Of a stretch of 64,000 bases of DNA, positions 48,848 to 59,300 are shown piece by piece. Below the pieces are notes generated by a model. That model made no database searches. It was not told where the DNA came from and saw nothing but the letters and a program-made list of their open reading frames with translations. The stretch is from Burhinus oedicnemus. Its lineage: Eukaryota > Chordata > Aves > Charadriiformes > Burhinidae. Each line of letters starts with the position of its first letter. The stretch's first letter is position 1. The position numbers and the translations under genes were made by a program. Location of the stretch: the NCBI GenBank assembly GCA_008921705.1, contig VFFE01007083.1, forward strand, positions 1,048,895 to 1,112,894. Direction: 5' to 3'.

Positions 48848-51800
48848 CCGTCTTGCACAAATTCTGTAGCAGTGATTGTAGGTACCAGTCCTATGCTGTA
48901 GTTTTTCTCTTCTGTTGTACCATTTTTATTCCACTCACCTGTCTCCTTCTTTCTTTTTCTCTTTTGTCCTTCCTGTACCCACATATTCCCCTGCTTTTTC
49001 ACTTTCTTTCCTGCTCTTTTGGACAACCTGACCATAGCAGAAGAGGTTCTGGAAGACCACAGTCCTATCTCTGAGGGTGAAAGGGGCTCAGTGTCCCACA
49101 GATTGATGCCTGGACTTAGATTACAAAGGGGATCCTGGGAGGAATCCTGGATGCCCTGGTTTTGGGCAGGGTCATGTAAGCTACATTGGATAGTTATAGG
49201 GATCCAAATAACTACAATTCAAAAATGTAACTGCAGGGAAAAATCGGAAATAATTATAAATGAATGAATGTAACAGACTGCTGATGGGCACTGGTGGAAC
49301 TTTAATCTCTGGGCCTTATTAAAGTAAACACATCCACACCACCCACCAGCTCTGGCCATTCTCACTGCTTTGCCATCTGTTGCAGGACGGCTGGATGGAC
49401 AAAATTTCCATAATTTGCAGAATGTCCTCATGCGAAGCACAGTAGGAAGGCAGCTGATAGTTTCTGGTCTTCTGGCTCTGAGGAGACAAAGCTGGGCTTT
49501 CACTTTAGGGAGAAGATCCAGACTACTTCACATGTAACTCTTTCTCCTTTGAGTCTCAGAACTTGCAGAACTTTTCCAGGATTTTATGAAACTCTCCTCA
49601 TTTTTCCCCAGGGAGAATGAATTTCCAAAACATCCCATGGACTGCAACTTCAACGAAACAATTCTCTGCCAGCACCTGAGGCAGTCTGGGAAGCAAAATA
49701 AACAAGTAAAACCCAAGCCGCACACACTGCTTGAGCTTAATGCAAATAAATCACAGAAGTACTAAGTTCAGTTCTAAATCTCTCTCTCCATCTTCCTGTC
49801 TTTCATGCTGTCTGTTTCTTGCCTAAGAATATTTTATCAATCCTGCAATCTGGGTTTATGTACAGTTCAGCTTTTTCCTATGTCTGTCTGCTTCCCTGTT
49901 TATACTTCTCACTTCATCTTTATACTAATAACACTGTGTTGGTAAATAGGGGCATGTCACCAAAAGCAACTGCGAAAGATATTTCTCCAGCCCCACCTCC
50001 CAAAGGACAATTTTCTCCATTCTGAGAGACCAAGGGCTCTTTTGCAGCAATGATTCTAGTTCTCAGCTACAGCCTCTGCTGGAGGTCGCCACGTCCACAC
50101 TGGAGGCAGCACAGCTGGATCTGTCCCCACACTGCCATGGCTGCAGTTCACAGCCTTCCATATGGACACAAACCCACTGACACTGGTACGAAGGGCTCTG
50201 GTGAATGATGTGGAGCCACCACAATAGGCAGAGCTGGCCTGTCAGAGCCTGAAGCCACCCTCTTTGGCAAAAGGCAATCTACGTCTCCCATCTGCCTGGG
50301 CCGCAGTGCTCTGACACACATGTGGCCTCTTTTCTTGCTCTCTCTCAGAGAACTAGATCACTTGTTAGCTTCCTCTCCCACAGGGTAGAATAGCCTTTCT
50401 CCCACATGAGCGGTTCAAGCAGGCTGATGTTCAGATGGAAATGTCTGCACGAAGCAAAATACAAAGCTTCACCGAGAACAGGTGGAGGGTTTCGATTGTG
50501 CTCCCTGTTTGCTCAGGGTATGAAAACAGCACAAGCTTTTATTCTGTTTCATCATCTAAGGCAGGATGCTTTTCTTGCCTAGGTGGAAGGACCCAGAGAT
50601 GAAAAGAACACTTAGCTGCTTAGCTTCCCAATATATAAATAGCTGTTGCCGAGATAACTCTGTGTGTGCTATTTTAGAGGGGGGACAAAAGATTTATTTG
50701 CCAAGCGGATACCACATAGAACTCTCTGCTACTGGGTGTTTGAATAGATAGGTAATGAGTCATATGTTCCATTGGTAGGAACTGGCCTACCTTTCTGAGA
50801 TCAAAATGGAATGGGATTGATTTATAGCAGCTATGAATTTGGTCCGTGTTTTTCCCCTCCAGTTAATTTTTTTTCCACGGTGGTAACATTAACATTAACA
50901 GGAAAAATACCTGATATAAATATGTGGAATTTGAATGACATCTTCTCTTGCATTAATCATTAGACTAGAATGTGCCCTGCGTTTGTTACATGCACACTGG
51001 AACATTTCCCACATGTTGTTCATGGTGATTTACGTCAGGAGAGGGTTTGATTTGGAGGAATCCTTTTGCTTGCTAACAATTTCTGACCTAGAACCTTCCT
51101 AGGAATTTTCTGTTTTATAGGAATTTTTTGCTTTCTTGTAATTTTCTGACCCAGAATCACTTCTGCAAGCTCTCCTGGTTCTCCAGTAGTTGAAGAGACT
51201 GGTAACATTTCTTGGTCTTTCCAACGTGGTAGTGGGTATGCACCCTTGTTTCAGCGTGAGAATGGGTCAGTTTGATTTCTTGTCCTCCTCCTTTTTTTCT
51301 GATTCTTATTCTGGCTTCCTGAAGCAGACATTTCTCCCACCTGATTCTCAGAAGCATTTTTCTACTGCCACTGCCAAAATGCAAAACCTTCTGATTGTCC
51401 CCACTGCATAGCTGGTGGTGAAGGAGTAAGAAAGGCTGCTTTGCTTAAGAGCATATTTTATTTTTATTACTTAAAAAAAGAATAGCTGAAACCCCAAATA
51501 TTTCAGCTTAAACTAATCTATTTTGGTTCCAGACAGTGCCTCTTAAAGATTTGTGTTTCCAGTGAAGAGCTGAAATTTTCTGCTGGTACAGTAGAGCATT
51601 TTTTGAGCAGCTCTTTATTCCTGTTGACGTATTTGGAAACAAATGGCCAGGTTTGAAAAGCTTTGAGCTCTCACAGATTCTGTTACAGGTAATGGTAGCT
51701 TCAGGTCTGATGCTTAGGGGTTTAAATTTAGATTTGAAAACCTACCTTTTGGCATCTGGATTTGAACATCTTGGCTTTTTATTATTGGAATGCCCAGACT

Positions 51801-52454
51801 TTTCCCCAGTGTGACTGCTTCTCCTTGTGGTGTATTCCTCCTTTGGGATCTTGCCTTCATCAGAGAGATAATTTCTGAAATGCATCAGGACACAAGCAGG
51901 GTCTGAGTGATTTCTGTCTGTGACACAGAGCAGCTGAGAGGACCTGAGACTTCTGCTACATGAAGGTCAGGCAGCTGCTAGGGCATTTCTGCCAGTGAAA
52001 ATGCAGTTGAAGAGATCAGTTAACAGCTCTCCCTGCGTGGTGTCGGGGGGGCTCAGGGGACTGGTAATGGAATATGGCACTTTTTGCCTCTGCTTTACCA
52101 GTTAATATTCTCTCTGGTGAGTAATAAGTGAAGGCTAGTGCCAGCTGACTGTGATTTTTGGCCTCTGATGTGATGTTGTGGAGTGAACTTAGTTTCTAAA
52201 TGCCAGATTCAGCAGCCTTCCTTCAGTGCTGTACATAGGAGAGAGCATTGCTGGGTGCAGTGGGAGGAGGTATGTGCAGGCTGTGTGTGGCAGAGTACGG
52301 CTTTGAAGGGGCAAGTTTAGAAATCACCAGTTTACCCATCCGAGTTCACGAACACTGGGGTCTGAGAGTGGTGAAGGCCGCTGGTAAGAAGAGGCAACAG
52401 TGGACACATAAATGGCATCCCAACCCCCTCCTGCCACGGGCTGTACAGAAGGGA
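48848..52454. other. Non-coding sequence, no gene recognised
   Basis: Immediately right of the LTR a pyrimidine-rich stretch runs from about 48903 to 49018, outside the LTR boundary. The rest contains only short frames on both strands and no transposon end that I recognise. Confidence 0.5.
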
Positions 52455-52545
52455 GCAGAAGGATAGAGGAAAGCCAAGGCAGAGATAACCAGAGTGACTT
52501 ATTCAAGTTCCCAGAGTGGATCCTGGGGGTCCAGGAATAGAGGGG
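52455..52545 (-). repeat. Possible MIR-like SINE fragment, minus strand
   Basis: CCAAGGCAGAGATAACCAGA, then GTGACTTATTCAAGTTCCCA and GAGTGGATCCTGGGGG, resemble the inverted SINE order (GAGGCAGAGAGGTTAAGTGA, then CTTGCCCAAGGTCACACAG). It is short and diverged, so confidence is limited. Confidence 0.42.
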
Positions 52546-52835
52546 TCCTCTGGACCATCCCCTCTCTTTATAGATTTGAAGAAAATCTATCTATAGTAAA
52601 AGTTCACTTTTTACATCTCCCCTTCTATGTTCAACTATGATCTGTGTGGTAGAGTCTGTTTAGGGACAGCGCTTTAACTAGAGGAAAGGTAAAATGGTAT
52701 TAGATGCTTTACAGGTGGACGTGAAAAAGAAAAGTTGAACAATTGCAGAGGGGTTTCTGCACACTCTGGGGCTCAAGAAGGGGACCAGCTCTATAGAAAA
52801 GCACAAGGGAGACACAAGGCCAAAGATGAACTATA

Positions 52836-52899
52836 GAATTGGAATAGGAATAGGAATTGGAATAGGAATAGCAATAGCAATAGGAAAAGGAGTAGGAAA
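52836..52899 (+). repeat. GGAATA hexanucleotide tandem repeat, imperfect
   Basis: Roughly ten hexamer units alternate among GGAATA, GGAATT, GCAATA and GGAAAA. The minus strand gives the periodic peptide SYSYSNSYSYSNS inside a spurious 152-codon frame. Interruptions suggest an ageing array that is no longer expanding freely. Confidence 0.92.
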
Positions 52900-53095
52900 G
52901 GTTGAGCAGCATCTGCCAGAGGAAGACCATTAAGAATAGGACAACACTATCCCAGTTCATTGGTCTCTGCAGGGAGACAGCTGCTACACTTGTTCTGCTG
53001 ACTTCCACCTCAGAGTGGCCTATAATGTATAACCTCACCAGGAGGCACAGAAATGGCCTCATCTCTCTCTGCTCCCCTATGTCCTGTAATGAGAA

Positions 53096-53215
53096 CACTG
53101 AAATAGAGGAAAGGATGTCGTGTTCAAGGTCGTATAGTGAGTCAGTGGCAGAGCTAACTGGGGACAAGCCTCAGGGCTTCTTGAGTCCCTGGCCTGCATC
53201 CACCGTGCATTCACT
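53096..53215 (-). repeat. Ancient MIR/CORE-like SINE, minus strand
   Basis: On the plus strand TGTTCAAGGTCGTATAGTGA, then GTCAGTGGCAGAGCTAACTG, GGGACAAGCC and TCTTGAGTCCCTGGCC align in order with the inverted amniote SINE (TTGCCCAAGGTCACACAGTG, then AGTCAGTGGCAGAGCCAGG, then CAGGAGTCCTGGCTCCC). The region before it (AATAGAGGAAAGG) sits where the GAAACTGAGG core would be. It is one of the clearer SINE relics here. Confidence 0.75.
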
Positions 53216-54884
53216 GGCACGAAGCAGCTCTGCAAATCCCGCATTCATTACAATACAATAAAGCTTTGCTGCATGGGTCTTTTTTTCTTTTTTTCCAATG
53301 TCTCTCAAAAACCCAAGACTGATTTGCATTTTAAAACCACCAGTTACTGCTCAGGAAAATGCTATTCAGTAGTTCCTGGAGCTCAGGAGTAAAGATTCTT
53401 GCTCAGTTGTTCTCTCTCAGTTCTTTTGCCTCAAATATATTTTTGTCGAAATTGCACAATACTTATTGCTAATGTTTATGTCATGAATATTCATGACATC
53501 CTGGGGCTTCGAGACTCCAGTGGAAAGGCGAGCACAGGAGGCATGGCAGCCCTGTTACTCCTACACTCCATACGTACAGGGTAGAGACGTTAGGGTGAGG
53601 CAGCTTGTTTGGTTAGGATGCGAGCTGTGGGATACTAATGCAGTCTGGAAGCCTTTGGGGAATGCTGGTGAAACTCCATTAAACAGTGCAGTGAAGGCCT
53701 TTTGAACAAACAACTTCCATAAAACCATTAGCTTCACTTAATTGCAAGGAAAAGGCCCCACGCGCAGCGGGGGTTTAGAATACACTCTGTCTCTCTTTAC
53801 ATCTGTTTCTTTTTCTCAGGCAATCTGCAGACAGGCCTCCCTTTCCCAGGGAGCATCAGGACTGGGCAAACTCTTCCTGCCCTCAAAAGTGCAGGATTGT
53901 ACCTGTCAGCAGCGGCGATTTAGTTTGCCACGTGTGAATTTACACCGTTGCTTGAATGCCAAAAAGCCTACCGCTACTGTGCCATCCTGTGCCCGACCAG
54001 AGGCAGCTGCCCGCAGGCAGCGTGAGCCCGCAGCTGCGCTCTGCCTGAGCCGAGCCACTGTGCGCAGGCTGGGTCACGCTTCCCTTTCGCTGATGTGGCC
54101 GAAGGCTTCCAGGCTCACTGCTGTTCAGATGGTGCCATCTGGCTCTCATGAAATATATGAGAAATGTTATCCAATAAAAGAGGGGGCTGGCTGGCTGTGT
54201 GCCTTCACCTCTGTGCTCTTTGGGGAAGGGATTGTTTCTGCGTCTGGGAAATGTTTAACATAATTTTTGAGTGCTAGTGTTGCCTGAGTAAGAAATAATA
54301 GGCTGGTGGTTTGAATTCAGGCCTGAGTCAGTGGTAACTAGAAGCTATTTTGCTTGATCAGGTCAGGGCTGAGGTTTATAAATACATGGCACATAGAAAT
54401 AGCTTGTGAGGTGGCTTTGTTAGTTTTTTGGACAGATAGGAACTATCCCTTTCCCTGATGTTCCGTCAAGCAGGATGTTTGGGTTAGGAGAAAAGGTCTG
54501 AGTTCTCTGACAGGAAGACACTAGGAAAGAAAGAGCACAACTTCAAAAAGGCCGAGGGATGTTTCTAAACAGCATGTTGTCCCTACTCCCCATTCTTTTC
54601 CTCTGAAAATATGCTTTATGTGCAGCTCAGCATCCTTTAAGGATTGCCCCCAGGAGCTGAAGGGTGTTAGATGTACTTGCAGATTCTCCTGGGACACTTA
54701 ACTGGCACCTGATGAAACAGAACCTCTCTGGCTTTGGGGGCTATTGCCCTTTCTTCCTGGGCTTCTCCATTATTTTCTCTCCACTTCATTAAGCTTACCG
54801 GTGTATTCAAAGAGCCTTGCTTTGAGCCCTGGCTAACAGCAAGCACTTGGAGAAAGCTGCTCAAATAGGAAAGGTCTGAATGCC
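53216..54884. other. Non-coding sequence with a minor CpG cluster
   Basis: Between about 53935 and 54115 there are roughly eleven CpG dinucleotides in 180 bases, well above the surroundings, in a 173-codon plus frame (53742-54263) without a recognisable domain. A CCAAT-like word (TATCCAATAAAAG) follows at about 54168-54180. This might be a minor regulatory element or part of an unrecognised exon. The remainder shows nothing defined. Confidence 0.4.
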
Positions 54885-54965
54885 CAGGGCCTGATTCTGT
54901 TCTCAGCTGTGTCACCCTAAACCCCATGACTCCTAAGCACTTACTCTGCAGTGACATTCGCGTAG
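54885..54965. repeat. Degenerate amniote repeat (GGGCCTGATTCTGTTCTCAG type)
   Basis: CAGGGCCTGATTCTGTTCTC, then AGCTGTGTCACCCTAAACCC and CATGACTCC, follow the order of a common old repeat I recall from sauropsid genomes (GGGCCTGATTCTGATCTCAG, then TTACACCAGTGTAAAT, then CTCCATTGACT). Diverged. Confidence 0.42.
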
Positions 54966-57900
54966 CTGAGGTCAGGCCCACAGACATAAGCCCACTCCTT
55001 TCTCATGCACCCGCAATCTTGCACTCACTCGTGCAGTGTCACCCTTCGATCCAGACACTTCTTTCTAACAGCCAAGCACACGCATTCATTTACGCAAACA
55101 CTGGTAGCCCCGTGTATACTCCAGGGACATGCTGGCAGACTCTGCAGGCAGTCATGCGTACACGCTCACATGTATGCGTTTCACCTTCCCAAGCCTGGCT
55201 CCCAAGCCAGCAATGGTGTTTAATAGAAGTTCAGTGCTCAGTTGTTACCCAGCCCTCTCCGCAGTATGACTTGCTGTCTGGTACAAACTTGAAAGCCTTT
55301 CAGGCAATCAGGCAGTAATAGACCTTGTGGAAGCTGAAAATCCCCCAGATAAAATTTACAAGGCCTAAGAGAGCCTGTCTGGCATTATTTAACGCTTTAG
55401 TAATGAGCACCTGAACAGGAAAGATTGCCTGGGTAGTTTTATTCTGCATAGATGAGCAGTCAGAATTTCAAAGAGGGGCCATAAATATAAGCAAGTGGAA
55501 TAGCCGATGGTGCCTGATGGTGGTGTGGAAGGCAGTTGCACTGAGGCTGTGAGAAGGTTAGAGAGCATGCATAAAGGGGAAGGTGTTTTCCTTCAGCTTC
55601 CCAGCTCCAAAAGGCACGCTTTAGCCAGGAATGGCTTTAGGTGCAGTAGCAATCCTTTTCCTGCCTGCTTGTGACTGTGCCTCTGTGCATGTGGCCAGGC
55701 ATTTGGGAATACACAGCTTGCTAACGAAGACTGCAGTACAGTGCTAATGTCTCTTGGTGTCATGCGTGTGTTTGTGTACCTGCGTGGTTAATGAGGACAA
55801 CGGCAGTGTGCAGCACCTCAGTCTGTGTGCTGTTTCCCTGTGCACATGTGGGGTTAGTAAAAGCCACAAATAATGCTAATTTTTTGTAGATAATTTGCAT
55901 TGTTAGTGGGGTCTGCAATAAAGCACTAAACCCTTTGTGTATGGTTATGTGCGAGTAACGTAGGTACAGTTTGATACAGTTTGTGTTTTTGTGCACCGAT
56001 AGTGCTGCTTATGTAGGCAGTTCTAACCTGCGTCTGAGTAAAACACATTCAGTGTTACTGATTTAAACTAGTAATGAACTATTTATTCATTTTGGCCACA
56101 CCTGCTGTTTTGTTGAACACTTCTGCAAGACCTGAAGGAGGGAAATGATAGCAGTCAGAGGCTGATGCTCGCTGAGCACAGAAAAGCATGGAAGAAAATG
56201 TTAAGCCAGGTATTGAAATCTCCACTATGCACTATCCTGCCCCTCCCATCCCCAAATATTTGAAATGTTTTATTTCCTTCCAATGCAGAATGAAAAGAGA
56301 GTGAAACCACAGAAGTTGCCATAGAGCAGGACTGTCAACCCCCAGGCACCCCTTCCCATCTAGGTGAGTATTCAATTACGGGGCTTTTCAAGCGCGGTGC
56401 AGACAGCTGTGTGTTCATGGAGTGATATTTAACAAATGAACGTGGCACTCAGTGTCTCTGTATTGACAGGGAAAGGCCTATTCTTCGCATATATATTGTA
56501 GGTGCTAACATAGCAAGAGAAACTTCTAGTTCAACTAAGGGCTAGCATAGCTCTGTGGCATGTGTGTGGCAAAAGAAGGTGTCGTGTGTTTATGCTGTCG
56601 GAAAACCATGCACAAGTTTTAAAAGCTAAAGCTGTCAACTTGATGTACTTCTGCCTGCGGAGAGGAGATGGGTATGGTGTGTCTGTGAGCAGGTGCGTCA
56701 GCATCACTTTGTGTCTGTTTGCCCGTGTGTGCGTCACAGGAGTTGGTGCACTGCATGCTTGTGCGAAGAGGGGAGCAGGGGGCCGAGGACGGGCTCACAC
56801 GTGTGTGCCTGTCTGTGCCTGGAGGGCTGTCTGAAATGCTGCCGAGGAGAGTCATGTTATTGTCTGAGTGCTCGGACATAGCGCTGACTGATAACTCCCT
56901 GCAGTTTGCTGGGCTCTGCTGTGTGATTGATTGAGCGCTGTCCCTCACATCAGCGTGGGCTCCGCTTGCACCACCAGCAAAGTTAGAAAAAGTTATTTTT
57001 CCCTTTACTGTAGACTTGCAGTTTTCAACAAAATTGCTAACCCCTCACCATCACCCTCTCTGCAGAAACCTCCATTGCTGGCAGAAATGCACAAAGCTGG
57101 CAATACGCAATTTTACATCAGAAGCCTCATTAAATTTGCATTCCTTGGAGCCCCACAAGGAAGATGATGGTCTGGCTTTGTCTGCCTGACTTCCTGTTCA
57201 CTTTGGGTGATGCATCAGGAAGAGCGCAATGCCTCTGACACAGCCGCCAGCCTGGAGACAGACTCCGGTGATGGGCCTATTTTAGTGCTGATCTCTATTT
57301 GTTATTGCCTTGAGAAATCTATCTAAAAACTGGGGTGAGGGATATTTTTCCTAGGCACCATCAACACTCAAATAAGCAAGAATATTGGGCAAAACATGCT
57401 TAGGTCACCTCTGTAATGTAGCCTGATGAAAAGCCATTCCCATCAGGTACTTGTTCAGCAATTTACTGACATAATCCTGCCCTTGCAGGAGTCCACATTG
57501 TAGTAACAGGTCACCCCAGTAAGCAGGCCAAGGATGGGGTAAATGTTGTCCTGTTCTTGCCTCCAAAACCCGTCACAGAATAGCGCGCAATAAGTAATTG
57601 CAAGACTGCTGTATCCAGCACAATCATTAGAGACCTTCTGTCAACACTAACCAAAGCCCCTGTACGCAGGGATGTCCTTATCATAAACAGGGCTCTTTCG
57701 ACTCCTGAAAGTCAAGGCAAGGGTCCGTGGTCATTAGATGACCAGCTGTGCTGAATGCCTAGCTGCATAAGAGGCAAGCATGAATATAGAAAAGATTTTC
57801 TCTACCACCCTAGTTAACAGCCTTGCCACCTCCCATTTAACGACTCCTACTTAATTCAGGGATTGTTGCTGCATACCTCTGCCGCTGAATGCGTATAGAT

Positions 57901-58049
57901 GTCTCCCGTATGGATCATTTACCTAGCGGTGAGAGTACCAGCAAGGAAACCAGATGAGTCCTTCCCAGAGCCCTGGCTCTTAACACGGGGAGGACCTGCA
58001 GCACTGCCCAGGTGCTGCAAAAGTTTCCGGCAGTTTCTGTTCCAAGATC
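54966..58049. other. Non-coding sequence upstream of CpG island
   Basis: From about 55740 to 56830 the sequence is rich in TGTG and GTGTGCG words, which opens many short frames on both strands. CpG frequency rises gradually from about 57890. No exon, transposon end or RNA gene was recognised. If the island drives a plus-strand gene, this is its distal upstream region. Confidence 0.5.
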
Positions 58050-58265
58050 CGCCTGGTACCGGGGTGGAGGTACTGCCCGCCCTGGCAGAGCCGGATTCCC
58101 ACGGCCCCTAGTCCGGAGCTTGGTACACAGGGCATTTCCTTCCCTCCTCAGACGGCAGCCTGTAAACCACAGGCTCCCTCTCAGGGCAGGCAGGGCACTC
58201 CCGGGCTGCGCCCGCATCCCCGCGGGCCTCCAAACTGCACCCCGGCCTCGGCGGCCTCTCCCGTT

Positions 58266-58460
58266 ACCTGCCCTCTCCGACAAGGAGTTGCACGGGGCGG
58301 GCCCGCACCGGGGACCGTTCCCAAGCGCCCGGTGCAGCTCGCCCCACGGCCGGCGGAGGCGGCCGCTCTTCCTTCCGCCCGGGCCCGGGCCCCGCGGCGG
58401 GGCTGCCTTCGCGCCGCCGCCGCACCGGGGGCCGGCGCGGGCGGGGGCCGCGCACGGGGC
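58266..58460 (-). other. Putative alternative first exon on the minus strand ending at a donor site
   Basis: On the minus strand GGAGAGGGCAG/GTAACGGGAG gives a good 5' splice site with the exon ending at 58266. The exon start is arbitrary within the island. If real, the island is bidirectional and the long gene-poor stretch to the left could be its first intron. The frame crossing it is Arg/Pro-rich and closes at the donor (GGCAGGTAA), which suggests a non-coding leader. Confidence 0.22.
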
Positions 58461-58489
58461 AGGGTTTATAGCGCGGCCGCAGCGCCGCC

Positions 58490-58837
58490 CGCAGCCCGGC
58501 AGGGCGGCGGCGGCAGCGGGCAGCGGCCGCGCCCGGGCGCGGAGCTCCGTACCGGCGCAGCGGCGGGGGCTGGCGGCCGCCCGCCCCTCCGCCCCCGGGG
58601 GCCGGCGGGCCGTGCTAGTAGTCGGCCGCGGCGAACGGCGGAGCGGCGTTAAAAGGCGGCGGCGGCGGCGGCTCGCCGCGCTGGCACCCGGGTGAGGGCT
58701 GCGGGGACCAGGACCGGGACACGCTGGTGCTGGGCGGGGGGACGCGGTGCTGCAGGGCGGGCATCCGATACCGCGGTACCCGGCTCTGCTCCGGCATCGC
58801 TGTCAGCCCACGGCTGCTGCCGCCCGGTCGGGCGGAG
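58490..58837 (+). other. Putative 5' first exon (probably untranslated), plus strand, ending at a consensus donor
   Basis: A strong 5' splice site, GGCGGAG/GTGAGTGC, places an exon end at 58837 inside the CpG island. An alternative donor, CCCGGG/GTGAGG-like, lies near 58692. The start is uncertain; 58490 assumes use of the TTTATA word at 58465-58470. No ATG with good context opens a convincing frame into the donor, so the exon may be 5' untranslated, with coding exons to the right beyond the window. There is no transcript evidence. Confidence 0.35.
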
Positions 58838-59072
58838 GTGAGTGCTGCGCTCCGCGGCCCCGGGAGGGGGTGTGCGGTTGGGGAGGGTGGGGAGAATTGT
58901 GGGGCACAGCCATCGCCCGGTGTACCGTCTCCTCGCTGCCCGCCGCCAGCCCGCAGGCTGCCCCGGGGGGGCAGCTTGGGGTCCCACTGTGGCAGTTAGA
59001 GAGCACAGCTTGCAGTCGCTTCCCTACCCCCCGCTCCCCAGTTTACTTTTTTTCTTAAAGCCCTCCACACCC

Positions 59073-59094
59073 TTTTTTTTTTTTTTTTTTTTTT
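59073..59094 (+). repeat. Poly-T run, 22 bases
   Basis: An uninterrupted run of 22 T residues lies just downstream of the CpG island, inside the presumed first intron if transcription is to the right. No SINE or LINE body abuts it on either side that I can recognise, so it is annotated as a homopolymer only. Confidence 0.95.
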
Positions 59095-59129
59095 GCTGCG
59101 AATACAACAGATAAATCCCTCAGTTGTGT

Positions 59130-59300
59130 GTTTAGCCAACTCTCCCTGGAAGCTCTGGAGAGTTCATGAATATGCAGAGAGGAGAGCGTTTCCCGGGGAG
59201 GCTGCCTCTATAATAAGCTGATTGAGCTGTGCCTGCAGCAGGGCTGTTCTCCTGAGGGAAAAGTTGGGCGCCGGAACTGAGCAGCTTTGTGTCCCCGACT
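59130..59300. promoter_or_regulatory. Candidate conserved element just downstream of the CpG island
   Basis: This stretch (GCTCTGGAGAGTTCATGAAT, ATGCAGAGAGGAGAGCG, CTCTATAATAAGCTGATTGA, GCTGTGCCTGCAGCAGG) is balanced in composition and non-repetitive, and follows the poly-T tract. It includes an ATGAATATGCA word (POU-like) and a short inverted repeat around CTCTGGAGAG. Placement in a probable first intron would fit an enhancer. This is inference. Confidence 0.25.

Larger units (their letters stand above)
58050..59000. promoter_or_regulatory. CpG island, probable promoter
   Basis: GC content is very high and CpG dense, peaking at about 58200-58720, in contrast to the low-CpG sequence of the rest of the window. 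GC-box-like words (GGGCGG, CCGCCC) are frequent. TATA-like words are TTTATA at 58465-58470 and TTAAAA at about 58649, both in positions where plus-strand transcription could begin some 25-30 bases downstream. Open frames inside it (up to 227 codons, 58012-58695) run in several frames on both strands and consist of Arg/Ala/Pro/Gly, as expected from GC-rich DNA. The gene it serves is not identifiable from this window. Confidence 0.88.

Noticed and set aside
52709..53167. 152-codon minus-strand open frame
   Set aside because: Its middle is the periodic translation of the GGAATA repeat and its beginning lies in a SINE relic.
58012..58695. 227-codon plus-strand open frame in the CpG island
   Set aside because: It is almost all Arg, Ala, Pro and Gly, runs in parallel with other open frames on both strands, and crosses the likely transcription start. 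GC-rich DNA has few stop codons, so the length is expected by chance.
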